A stretch of 16,735 nucleotides of DNA. Origin: Bacteroidales bacterium. GTDB taxonomy: Bacteria > Bacteroidota > Bacteroidia > Bacteroidales > VadinHA17. The position numbers and the translations under genes were made by a program. The notes beneath the pieces are model-generated. The model saw only the letters and a program-made list of their open reading frames with translations, had not been told where the DNA came from and searched no databases. Every line of letters starts with the position of its first letter. The stretch's first letter is position 1. Positions 1-6,499 of the stretch are shown here, piece by piece. Where the stretch lies: the NCBI GenBank assembly GCA_016936695.1, contig JAFGXK010000082.1:1-16735 (forward strand), read 5' to 3'.

Positions 1-162
1 AAGATAAGCCTTCTTCCCTTTCACAGGATCGGAATGGCAAAATACACTAAATTCGGCATGCCATACAGGATGAATGACACAATACCTCCATCATCACATA
101 GGATGAATGATTTGAAGGAGTTCTTTGAGGTAACTGGTATTAAAGTGAAAGTTGGAGGGTAA
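1..162 (+). CDS. Glycyl-radical enzyme activating protein (radical SAM), C-terminal end only
   Basis: Only the last 53 codons are in the window, read in frame 1 to the TAA at 160-162. The visible tail contains FHRIGMAKYTKFGMPY, then a proline-containing stretch and LKEFFEVTGIKVKVGG. It resembles the C-terminus of PflA-type radical SAM activases, where a 'P-[FY]-HR-x-G-x-x-K-Y' segment is followed by a final helix and 'v-x-x-GG'. Such enzymes use a [4Fe-4S] cluster and S-adenosylmethionine to place the glycyl radical on a partner enzyme. The partner should be the gene starting at 286, on the same strand 123 bases downstream, so this is most likely the hydroxyproline dehydratase activase. The CxxxCxxC cluster motif lies outside the window and cannot be checked. 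The identification rests on a short tail plus context. Confidence 0.72.
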   Translation, partial: KISLLPFHRIGMAKYTKFGMPYRMNDTIPPSSHRMNDLKEFFEVTGIKVKVGG

Positions 163-180
163 TTAACCTAGGGTATTTAC

Positions 181-247
181 CCCCCAATCCCCCAGGGGGG
201 CTTAAAAAGGAATACGGATTTAAAGTCCCCTTTGGGGGATTTAGGGG
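181..247. repeat. Long imperfect inverted repeat (CCCC..GGGG type) in the activase-dehydratase spacer
   Basis: The left arm at about 181-206 (CCCCCAATCCCCCAGGGGGG then CTTAAA) is nearly the reverse complement of the right arm at about 219-247 (TTTAAAGTCCCC, TTTGGGGGATTTAGGGG). About 12 bases separate them. Each arm is itself a small C-run/G-run hairpin. Sequences of the form 'CCCCTAAATCCCCC...GGGGGA' are familiar as dispersed intergenic repeats in Bacteroidota genomes; that recognition is from memory, not from a search. In RNA the two arms could form one long hairpin between the two genes, which might act as a processing site or a partial transcription barrier. Confidence 0.75.
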
Positions 248-285
248 TTGAGCAATCGGGAAAAGTAATTAATCGAACTAAAATT

Positions 286-2655
286 ATGATACTTACAGAC
301 AGGGTGAAGAGACTGAGAGACCAGAGCCTTAATGCGGTTGAAAAGATAACCGCTGAAAGAGCGCTTCTGATTACTGCATTCTATAAGAGCGATGAAGCGA
401 GGGAAGTTTCAGCCCCGGTGCGCCGGGCCAGGGCTTTTGAGTACCTGCTGAGGAACAAAACCATCTGTATAAGCGAAGGAGAACTTATTGTTGGTGAACG
501 TGGTCCTGAACCCAAAGCTACGCCGACCTACCCCGAAATAAGCCTCCATTCACTGGAAGATCTGGAGACACTTGATTCCAGGAAAAAAGTAAGTTTCAGG
601 GTCGATGAGGAAGTGAAAAGGATTTACCGGGACGAGATAATCCCCTACTGGAAGGGTAAAAGCAACCGCGACAGGATTATGGGACTGATGACCCCTGAAT
701 GGCTAAGAGCCTATAATGCCGGGATCTTCACAGAGTTCCAGGAACAACGCGCCCCCGGTCATACAGTACTTGGCGGAAAGATGTTCCGTACCGGTTTCCT
801 GGAGCTTAAGGAAGAAATCAGGGAAAGTCTTTCCTTACTCGATTATCTGAATGATTCCGAAGCTTTCGACAAGGCTGAGGAACTGAAGGCTATGGATATT
901 GCATGTGATGCCATAATCATGTATGCCGGCAGGCATGCCGATGAGCTTGAAAGGCTTGCCGTATCTCATAAGGATATTGGAAGAAAAAATGAACTGTTAT
1001 CCATGGCTGCCATATGCCGGAGGGTTCCGGCACACGCTCCTGAGACTGTTCATGAAATGCTCCAGCATTACTGGTTCATTCACCTTGGCGTTATAACCGA
1101 ACTCAATCCATGGGATTCATTCAATCCCGGCAGGCTCGACCAGCACCTTTACCCCGTTTATAAAAAGGAAATGGAGTCCGGGTCCATTACCGATGAAGAG
1201 CTTAACGATCTTCTGGGATGTTTCTGGGTAAAATTCAATAATCATCCCTCACCCCCGAAAATGGGTGTCACCGCCAGCGAAAGCAGCACCTACACTGACT
1301 TCTGCCTTATAAACCTTGGAGGAGTAAAACCAGATGGTTCGGATGCCGTAAATGAAATGACATACATTCTTCTCGACGTGATCAGGGAAATGAGAATACT
1401 TCAGCCCAGTTCGATGGTCCAGATAAGCAGGAAAAGTCCCGACAGATTCATTCACAAGGCCCTTGACATAATAAAAACCGGATTTGGCCAGCCCTCTTGT
1501 TTTAATACAGATGCTATTATTCAGGAATTGCTCCGACAGGGTAAAAACATAGTGGATGCCCGTAACGGAGGCGCTTCAGGATGCGTAGAGACAGGTGCCT
1601 TCGGGACAGAGGCCTACTGGCTGACCGGTTATTTCAACCTTACAAAGATACTTGAAGTAACCCTTAATAATGGTTTCGATAAGAGAACAGGACTGCAATT
1701 GGGACCTGAAACAGGCTTAGCTTCAGGTTTTAAGACTTTTGACGATCTGGTTGAGGCTTTCAGAATTCAGGCGGATTATTTCGCCGGCATTAAGATCAGA
1801 GGCAACAACGTGATCGAAAAAACCTTTGCCAGATGGCTTCCTGTGCCTTTCCTTTCACTCCTTGTAGAGGACTGCATTGCAAACGGCAAGGATTACAACG
1901 GGGGAGGGGCAAGATACAATACCACCTATATTCAGGGGGTTGGTCTTGGTTCTATTACGGATATCCTAACATCAATAAGGTACAATGTTTATGACAGGAA
2001 AATTTTTACCTGGGATGAACTGCAAAAGGCTGTTGATGCCAACTTTGAAGGTTACGACCAGATGAGATACGACCTGATATATAATACCCCTAAGTACGGC
2101 AATGATGATGATTATGCCGATCAGCAGGCAGTTACAGTATTTGAGATCTATTATGATGCTGTAAACGAAAAACCATGTTCCAGGGGAGGAGTGCACCGGA
2201 TAAATATGCTCCCCACTACATCTCACGTCTATTTTGGGAGCGTAACTGGTGCCACGGCCGACGGAAGGAAAGCTTTCACTCCACTGTCGGAAGGGATTTC
2301 TCCAAGTCAGGGTGTTGACTGCAACGGCCCAACCTCTGTGATTAAGTCGGCATCAAAGATCGACCACCTGCGTACGGGAGGCACTCTTCTCAACCAGAAG
2401 TTCTCCCCCTCGTTTTTTGAGGATGAAGATAGCTACAGCTGCCTTGCATCTCTTATAAGGAGCTACTTCAGCCTCGACGGTCATCATATCCAGTTCAATG
2501 TGGTTAATGCCGAAACACTTCGTGAAGCCCAGAAGCATCCTGAATTGTACAGGGACCTTATTGTAAGAGTAGCCGGTTACAGCGATTACTTCAACGATCT
2601 GGGGGAGGATCTTCAGAATGAGATCATCCTCCGGACCGAGCACGAATCGGTCTGA
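286..2655 (+). CDS. hypD: trans-4-hydroxy-L-proline dehydratase (glycyl radical enzyme)
   Basis: The enzyme dehydrates trans-4-hydroxy-L-proline to pyrroline-5-carboxylate by radical chemistry in the cytoplasm; P5C reductase can then make proline. The start is ATG 286. It gives 789 residues and puts the key residues one position before my recollection of Clostridioides difficile HypD. The radical-carrying glycine is G764 in RVAGY, and the thiyl cysteine and its partner are C433 and E435 in SGCVETG. Active-site positions described for HypD are all kept: H159 (APGHTV), D277 (NPWDSF), F339 (YTDF), Y449 (WLTGY) and T644 (LPTTSH). Pyruvate formate-lyase is excluded because it has Cys-Cys. The open frame runs upstream to a TTG at 232, but that lies in the inverted repeat. 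The activase precedes it; no proC is visible. A related GRE acting on another hydroxyproline isomer remains possible. Confidence 0.87.
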   Translation: MILTDRVKRLRDQSLNAVEKITAERALLITAFYKSDEAREVSAPVRRARAFEYLLRNKTICISEGELIVGERGPEPKATPTYPEISLHSLEDLETLDSRKKVSFRVDEEVKRIYRDEIIPYWKGKSNRDRIMGLMTPEWLRAYNAGIFTEFQEQRAPGHTVLGGKMFRTGFLELKEEIRESLSLLDYLNDSEAFDKAEELKAMDIACDAIIMYAGRHADELERLAVSHKDIGRKNELLSMAAICRRVPAHAPETVHEMLQHYWFIHLGVITELNPWDSFNPGRLDQHLYPVYKKEMESGSITDEELNDLLGCFWVKFNNHPSPPKMGVTASESSTYTDFCLINLGGVKPDGSDAVNEMTYILLDVIREMRILQPSSMVQISRKSPDRFIHKALDIIKTGFGQPSCFNTDAIIQELLRQGKNIVDARNGGASGCVETGAFGTEAYWLTGYFNLTKILEVTLNNGFDKRTGLQLGPETGLASGFKTFDDLVEAFRIQADYFAGIKIRGNNVIEKTFARWLPVPFLSLLVEDCIANGKDYNGGGARYNTTYIQGVGLGSITDILTSIRYNVYDRKIFTWDELQKAVDANFEGYDQMRYDLIYNTPKYGNDDDYADQQAVTVFEIYYDAVNEKPCSRGGVHRINMLPTTSHVYFGSVTGATADGRKAFTPLSEGISPSQGVDCNGPTSVIKSASKIDHLRTGGTLLNQKFSPSFFEDEDSYSCLASLIRSYFSLDGHHIQFNVVNAETLREAQKHPELYRDLIVRVAGYSDYFNDLGEDLQNEIILRTEHESV

Positions 2656-2663
2656 TTCCGGGA

Positions 2664-2695
2664 AAGGAATTTCAGAATTCCTTATTTCTTTTTGT
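2664..2695 (+). terminator. Rho-independent terminator after the hydroxyproline dehydratase gene
   Basis: A perfect 8-bp stem AAGGAATT (2664-2671) / AATTCCTT (2676-2683) with the loop TCAG is followed by a T-rich stretch, ATTTCTTTTT (2684-2693). It lies 9 bases after the stop of the dehydratase. Its right arm covers the first bases of the TAA stop (2682-2684 on the other strand) of the convergent SPFH gene. There is no T-run on the minus-strand side, so it should mainly stop plus-strand transcription. Confidence 0.65.
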
Positions 2696-3641
2696 CTTTA
2701 ACTTCGTTGAACATTGCTGTTGCCGTGGCAACAATACCTCCGACATCTGCAAGATTTGCAGGAAGGATAATTGTATTGTTCTGTTTTGCCAGATTGGCAA
2801 ACCCTGTCAGGTACTGTTCCGCCACCCGGAGGTTTACCGCATTGAGCCCATTTTCCTCAGAAATAGCCATTGCTATGGCCCTCAGTCCGTTAGCCGTAGC
2901 AGTAGCAACCTGCTCAATCTCCGAGGCACGTCCTGCCGCCTCATTGATCCTCTTCTGCTTTTCACCTTCTGACCTCAGAATGAACTCCTGTCTGTCTCCG
3001 TCGGCAACATTGATCTTTGCCTGTCTGGCTCCTTCCGACTCGGCAATAGTAGCCCTCTTCTCCCTTTCTGCCCTCATCTGCTTTTCCATTGCATCCTTTA
3101 TGCTCTGGGGAGGAATAATGTTCTTAACCTCGTAGCGGGTGACCTTTACTCCCCATGGTTCGCTTGCCTTGTCGACAGCTTCAACTATAGTGGCATTTAT
3201 CGATTCGCGTTCCTCGAAGGTGCGGTCGAGTTCCAGCTTCCCGATAACGCTCCTCATTGTGGTCTGGGCTATCTGAATTGAAGCAAAGCGGTAGTTGTCA
3301 ATTCCGTAAGAGGCTTTCTGGGGATCCAGAACCTGAAGATAGAGGATTCCGTCAACTTCAACGGCAATGTTGTCGCGGGTTATGCATATCTGAGAAGCAA
3401 CATCAATTGCCTGCTCTTTGAGAGTATGTCTGTACCTGATTTTATCGATGAACGGGATAAGTATCTGGAAACCTGCCGTAAAGGTTGCCCGGTACTTTCC
3501 AAGCCTCTCAACAATTATTGCTGTTCTCTGCGGTACAACCTTCACCATCGATGAAATCAGGATGAAGGTCAGTAATATTATCCCAATAAGAATAATTGTA
3601 GTGCTGGGATTTGCTGCTGCCAGTGTAAGTAGTAGTGTCAT
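2682..3641 (-). CDS. SPFH / band 7 (stomatin-like, QmcA-type) membrane protein
   Basis: This 319-residue protein has one N-terminal membrane segment (about residues 13-34). It continues with the band 7/SPFH start VKVVPQRTAIIVERLGKY and the core (about 35-190) with ITRDNIAVEVDGILYLQVLDP and WGVKVTRYEVKNIIPP. A long charged Ala/Glu-rich coiled coil (about 190-260, with EREKRATIAESEGARQAKI) and a short tail ending in KDKKK follow. The length and order match bacterial stomatin/paraslipin proteins, which oligomerise into membrane microdomain cages. The partner NfeD gene lies just upstream on the same strand, with about 8 bases between them, so they form a two-gene operon as is usual for this pair. 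The exact physiological role is not fixed by sequence. The family call is secure; the QmcA assignment is by resemblance. Confidence 0.93.
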   Translation of the reverse strand: MTLLLTLAAANPSTTIILIGIILLTFILISSMVKVVPQRTAIIVERLGKYRATFTAGFQILIPFIDKIRYRHTLKEQAIDVASQICITRDNIAVEVDGILYLQVLDPQKASYGIDNYRFASIQIAQTTMRSVIGKLELDRTFEERESINATIVEAVDKASEPWGVKVTRYEVKNIIPPQSIKDAMEKQMRAEREKRATIAESEGARQAKINVADGDRQEFILRSEGEKQKRINEAAGRASEIEQVATATANGLRAIAMAISEENGLNAVNLRVAEQYLTGFANLAKQNNTIILPANLADVGGIVATATAMFNEVKDKKK

Positions 3642-3649
3642 TTTTTATT

Positions 3650-4099
3650 TTATTTTTTGGGTTCAACAAACAGTTTAAAATTTTCCTTCGACCTTATTAT
3701 GACAGTCTGGCCTTCTTTTAGGGGTTCTGTCGATTCAGCCTTCCATGATGTACCCTTGAATTCGATCTTACCGGTTTGTCCGGGACCAAAATCCATCGAG
3801 GCAACAGCCTCCCTTCCGGTGAATTCATCCTCAACCTCTTTCGATAACTCATCCTTGCTGTAAAAAAAACGCTTTTGTATCATCTTCCTCAGCAGAATGA
3901 GCGAAAGTACAGATGTGACGGCAAAGACAATGGCCTGAAGATTTATTCCCGGATTCGCAATCAGGCAAAGAAGTGCGGTGATCCAGGCTCCTACTCCGAA
4001 AAAAAAGATAACAAATCCTGGCAGGACCAGTTCCAGAAGGAACAATACAAGTCCGATTATAAACCAGACTAATTCCGGTTTTGAGAAAAAAGATTGCAT
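3650..4099 (-). CDS. NfeD-family membrane protein (short form)
   Basis: This 149-residue protein has hydrophobic segments at about residues 10-27, 28-48 and 52-70. A linker follows, then a C-terminal OB-fold-like domain (about 85-148) with GREAVASMDFGPGQTGKIEFKGTSWKAES and GQTVIIRSKENFKLFVEP. This is the NfeD1b-type layout without the N-terminal ClpP-like protease domain. NfeD proteins work with SPFH proteins, whose gene is the next one in the operon. The start ATG (CAT at 4097-4099) follows AT-rich DNA with no clear Shine-Dalgarno, as is common in Bacteroidota. Transcription probably begins in the 4100-4288 spacer, which also serves the divergent kinase-like gene. Confidence 0.9.
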   Translation of the reverse strand: MQSFFSKPELVWFIIGLVLFLLELVLPGFVIFFFGVGAWITALLCLIANPGINLQAIVFAVTSVLSLILLRKMIQKRFFYSKDELSKEVEDEFTGREAVASMDFGPGQTGKIEFKGTSWKAESTEPLKEGQTVIIRSKENFKLFVEPKK

Positions 4100-4288
4100 A
4101 GTGTTGGTGTTTTATAAAATGTGTGATTGTTGTTTTCCTGTCAAGTAAAGATATGAAAAATCATAATATAACTACAGATCGGGCCTTGATTAGAAAAAGG
4201 TCAGATTTTTTAGTCTTTACCCTCCGGAGATTAATAGAATATCAGATTTTTTTCGTAAATTATTACACAATTTTAAACCTGTGGACAG

Positions 4289-5011
4289 ATGGAAAAATTC
4301 TTTGATTATTTCGATGAAAGATACAGGCAATCAGTGCTTAGCAGCCCTGCCTCCGAAGATGGTCCTGTTATCACCATATCCCGTCTTACGGGATGCGACG
4401 CCCGCGAAACTGCCAGCCTTATTGTTGAAAAGCTGAATTCCATCCACAATTCGACCTTATGGAAATGGGTCGACAAGGATATTATTTTTTCGATTGCAAA
4501 GGAGCTGAATATCGATACGCAACGTGTTGAGAGCTATTATAAAGGCCTTAAGCTTTCGAATCTTTCCGAAATGATTATGGCTTTCTCGGGAGGTTTTGTA
4601 AGCGACCTCAGAGTTAAGAAGGCAATCAAGGATGTTGTGCTTTCCATTTGCAAGGAAGGCCATATTGTACTGGTGGGAAGAGGAGGTGTATCCATAGCAC
4701 ATAATGTCAGGGATTCGCTTCATGTAAGGCTGGTGGCTCCTTTTGAATGGAGGGTGGGTAATGTGATGAGGAAAAAGGAAATGAGTAAGGATATCGCTCA
4801 GAAGTTTGTCATTGATACAGATGAGAAACGCGATGACCTCATCCGGACCTTCATGGATAAAAAGGTTAAGAACATCGAAAGCCTGTTTGATGTGACTATG
4901 AACAGACAGACATTCTCCATACCCGTTATCGCTGATCTTGTGGTTTCAATGTACAGCCGGAAAATGGTGGAGGAGAAAGCGGAAAGGGAAAAGATCAAAT
5001 CTCTTCTCTAG
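4289..5011 (+). CDS. Cytidylate kinase-like family protein
   Basis: The 240-residue protein resembles the 'cytidylate kinase-like' (Cytidylate_kin2) family. After an N-terminal extension it has PVITISRLTGCDARETAS (residues 26-43), the position of the P-loop. It then has WVDKDII (60-66), the helix-rich lid region, GHIVLVGRGGVSIAH (124-138) and LHVRLVAPFEWRV (144-156). Family relatives read SRxxGSGGREIA at the first motif; here this is SRLTGCDARETA, so the glycines after the first are lost and the canonical GK[ST] is absent. The essential cellular CMP kinase is normally a different gene, so the substrate is unknown. The reading frame stops at TAG 5009-5011 and overlaps the stop of the convergent malic enzyme. 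The upstream 4100-4288 spacer is AT-rich; no convincing promoter box was found in it. Confidence 0.8.
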   Translation: MEKFFDYFDERYRQSVLSSPASEDGPVITISRLTGCDARETASLIVEKLNSIHNSTLWKWVDKDIIFSIAKELNIDTQRVESYYKGLKLSNLSEMIMAFSGGFVSDLRVKKAIKDVVLSICKEGHIVLVGRGGVSIAHNVRDSLHVRLVAPFEWRVGNVMRKKEMSKDIAQKFVIDTDEKRDDLIRTFMDKKVKNIESLFDVTMNRQTFSIPVIADLVVSMYSRKMVEEKAEREKIKSLL

Positions 5012-6315
5012 AACTCGCTCAGTTCACCGACTTTTTTTATGTGGACGGACAGCCTGCTGTCGAGGCTCTTGCTGTAGGCATCCCAGTCAGTTATTGGTCT
5101 GCGGGCTGCACCGGTTTCCATTGCCGCTCTTGCCACACAGGTTGCCACACATGATATAAGCCTCGGATCAAGCGGCTTGGGTATGATGTATTCCTTGCCG
5201 AATGAAAGGCTTTCAAGGTTATAGGCCTTGAGAACCACATCAGGAACCGGTTCCTTGGCAAGCAGGGCAAGCGCTTTTGCTGCAGCCAGCTTCATTTCCT
5301 CATTAATTGTTGTGGCCCTGACATCAAGAGCTCCGCGGAAGATGTACGGAAATCCGAGAACATTGTTTATCTGGTTTGGATAATCCGAGCGCCCGGTTGC
5401 AAAGATCAGGTCGTCCCTTACCGACATGGCATCTTCATAGGTGATCTCCGGGTTTGGATTTGCCATGGCAAATACAACAGGGTGATCAGCCATTGAAGCC
5501 AGCATCTCTTTCGAAAGCATGTTGGCCGTCGAAAGACCAAGGAAAAGATCGGCTCCCTTTACGGCTTCCTCAAGCGTGTCGATATCCCTGAAGGTGATGA
5601 ATTCCTGTTTGTATTTATTGAGATCCTTTCTCTTGCTGTTGATTACACCTTTGCTGTCGGCCATCACAATGTTCTCTTTCCTTACTCCAAGCTTCGTGTA
5701 CACCCTGGTGCAGGATATAGCTGCCGCACCGGCACCGCAGACTACCAGTTTCAGTTCCTCTATCTTCTTGCCCGAAATCTCGAGAGCATTAAGCAGACCG
5801 GCACTTGAAATTATTGCTGTCCCGTGCTGATCATCATGAAACACCGGAATGTCAAGCATCGCCTTCAACTTCTCCTCAACTTCAAAGCACTCAGGAGCCT
5901 TTATGTCCTCAAGGTTTATGCCTCCGAAAGTAGGCGCAATCCTGGCACAGATCTCAACCAGTTTGCCGGGATCCTTTTCATCTATCTCAATGTCGAACAC
6001 ATCAATATCGGCAAATACCTTGAAAAGAAGTCCCTTCCCCTCCATAACCGGCTTACCGGCCAGAGCCCCGATGTCGCCCAGACCAAGAACGGCCGTACCA
6101 TTCGAAATCACGGCCACCAGATTCCCTTTTGCAGTATAGGTGTAAGCGTCGTCCGGCGTTTTCTCAATCTCGAGGCAGGGATAGGCTACGCCGGGAGTAT
6201 ATGCCAGACTCAAATCATATTGAGTGCAATAAGGCTTTGTAGGTATTACTTCAACCTTTCCGTGACGTCCCCTGCTATGATAGAGGAGAGCATCTTCCCT
6301 TGTGATCTTTGGCAT
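5008..6315 (-). CDS. maeB: NADP-type malic enzyme, short form without phosphotransacetylase-like domain
   Basis: The enzyme converts malate oxidatively to pyruvate and CO2 in the cytoplasm, giving NAD(P)H. The 435 residues show the malic enzyme order: LAYTPGV with the conserved Tyr39, GLGDIG (78-83), EGKGLLFK with the likely catalytic Lys94, the metal-binding region INLEDI (133-138), HDDQHGT (160-166), the nucleotide-binding GAGAAA (194-199), and ATGRSDYPNQINNVLGFPYIFRGALD near residue 310. MaeB proteins of about 760 residues carry a C-terminal phosphotransacetylase-like domain. This one ends right after the malic enzyme part at PITDWDAY...GELSEF, and no such domain follows because the next DNA encodes the convergent kinase-like gene. 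NADP preference is inferred from family resemblance. It is divergent from the MFS gene at 6500. Confidence 0.92.
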   Translation of the reverse strand: MPKITREDALLYHSRGRHGKVEVIPTKPYCTQYDLSLAYTPGVAYPCLEIEKTPDDAYTYTAKGNLVAVISNGTAVLGLGDIGALAGKPVMEGKGLLFKVFADIDVFDIEIDEKDPGKLVEICARIAPTFGGINLEDIKAPECFEVEEKLKAMLDIPVFHDDQHGTAIISSAGLLNALEISGKKIEELKLVVCGAGAAAISCTRVYTKLGVRKENIVMADSKGVINSKRKDLNKYKQEFITFRDIDTLEEAVKGADLFLGLSTANMLSKEMLASMADHPVVFAMANPNPEITYEDAMSVRDDLIFATGRSDYPNQINNVLGFPYIFRGALDVRATTINEEMKLAAAKALALLAKEPVPDVVLKAYNLESLSFGKEYIIPKPLDPRLISCVATCVARAAMETGAARRPITDWDAYSKSLDSRLSVHIKKVGELSEF

Positions 6316-6414
6316 ATACTCTGAGTTTTATAGCACGAATTTACATTTTTTAAACTCATCTCTTTTGCATTAACGACAAAATTCAATACTTTCAGCAATC
6401 TAATTTTTATTATT

Positions 6415-6480
6415 ACCTCAACCTTAACCTTAACCTCAACCTTAACCTCAACCTCAACCTTAACCTCAACCTTAACCTCA
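6415..6480. repeat. Hexamer microsatellite, 11 units of ACCTYA
   Basis: Eleven uninterrupted hexamers occur with the fourth to sixth bases TCA or TTA. Taking the variable base in order gives C T T C T C C T C T C. A decaying copy (ACCTTTAACCC) follows up to about 6491. The array fills the DNA just before the MFS start at 6500, in the 184-bp divergent spacer with the malic enzyme gene. It is the region where the MFS promoter or leader should lie. Slippage of whole units could change promoter spacing or the leader. Confidence 0.92.
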
Positions 6481-6499
6481 ACCTTTAACCCTTTTTCCC

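Noticed and set aside
232..285. Upstream TTG start extending the hydroxyproline dehydratase by 18 residues
   Set aside because: It lies inside the inverted repeat, the added residues have no family counterpart, and the ATG at 286 puts all catalytic residues in line with HypD numbering.
286..2655. Annotation as pyruvate formate-lyase
   Set aside because: The active site is a single Cys in GCVE, not the Cys-Cys pair of PFL, and the substrate-site residues match HypD.
2692..3135. Plus-strand open frame opposite the SPFH gene
   Set aside because: It is an antisense shadow of a well-supported gene with no recognisable domain.
4123..4305. Small open frame in the NfeD / kinase-like spacer
   Set aside because: It overlaps the kinase-like start, is AT-rich with no domain-like sequence or start signal, and lies in a promoter-bearing divergent spacer.
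5008..6315. Malic enzyme as a frameshifted or broken long MaeB
   Set aside because: The protein ends at a domain boundary and the following DNA codes for the convergent kinase-like gene, with no remnant of a phosphotransacetylase-like domain. Short forms are normal in many bacteria.
6415..6490. Telomere-like or coding repeat
   Set aside because: The units vary irregularly between TCA and TTA, the array is internal to a chromosome-like region, and no reading frame with a plausible protein crosses it.
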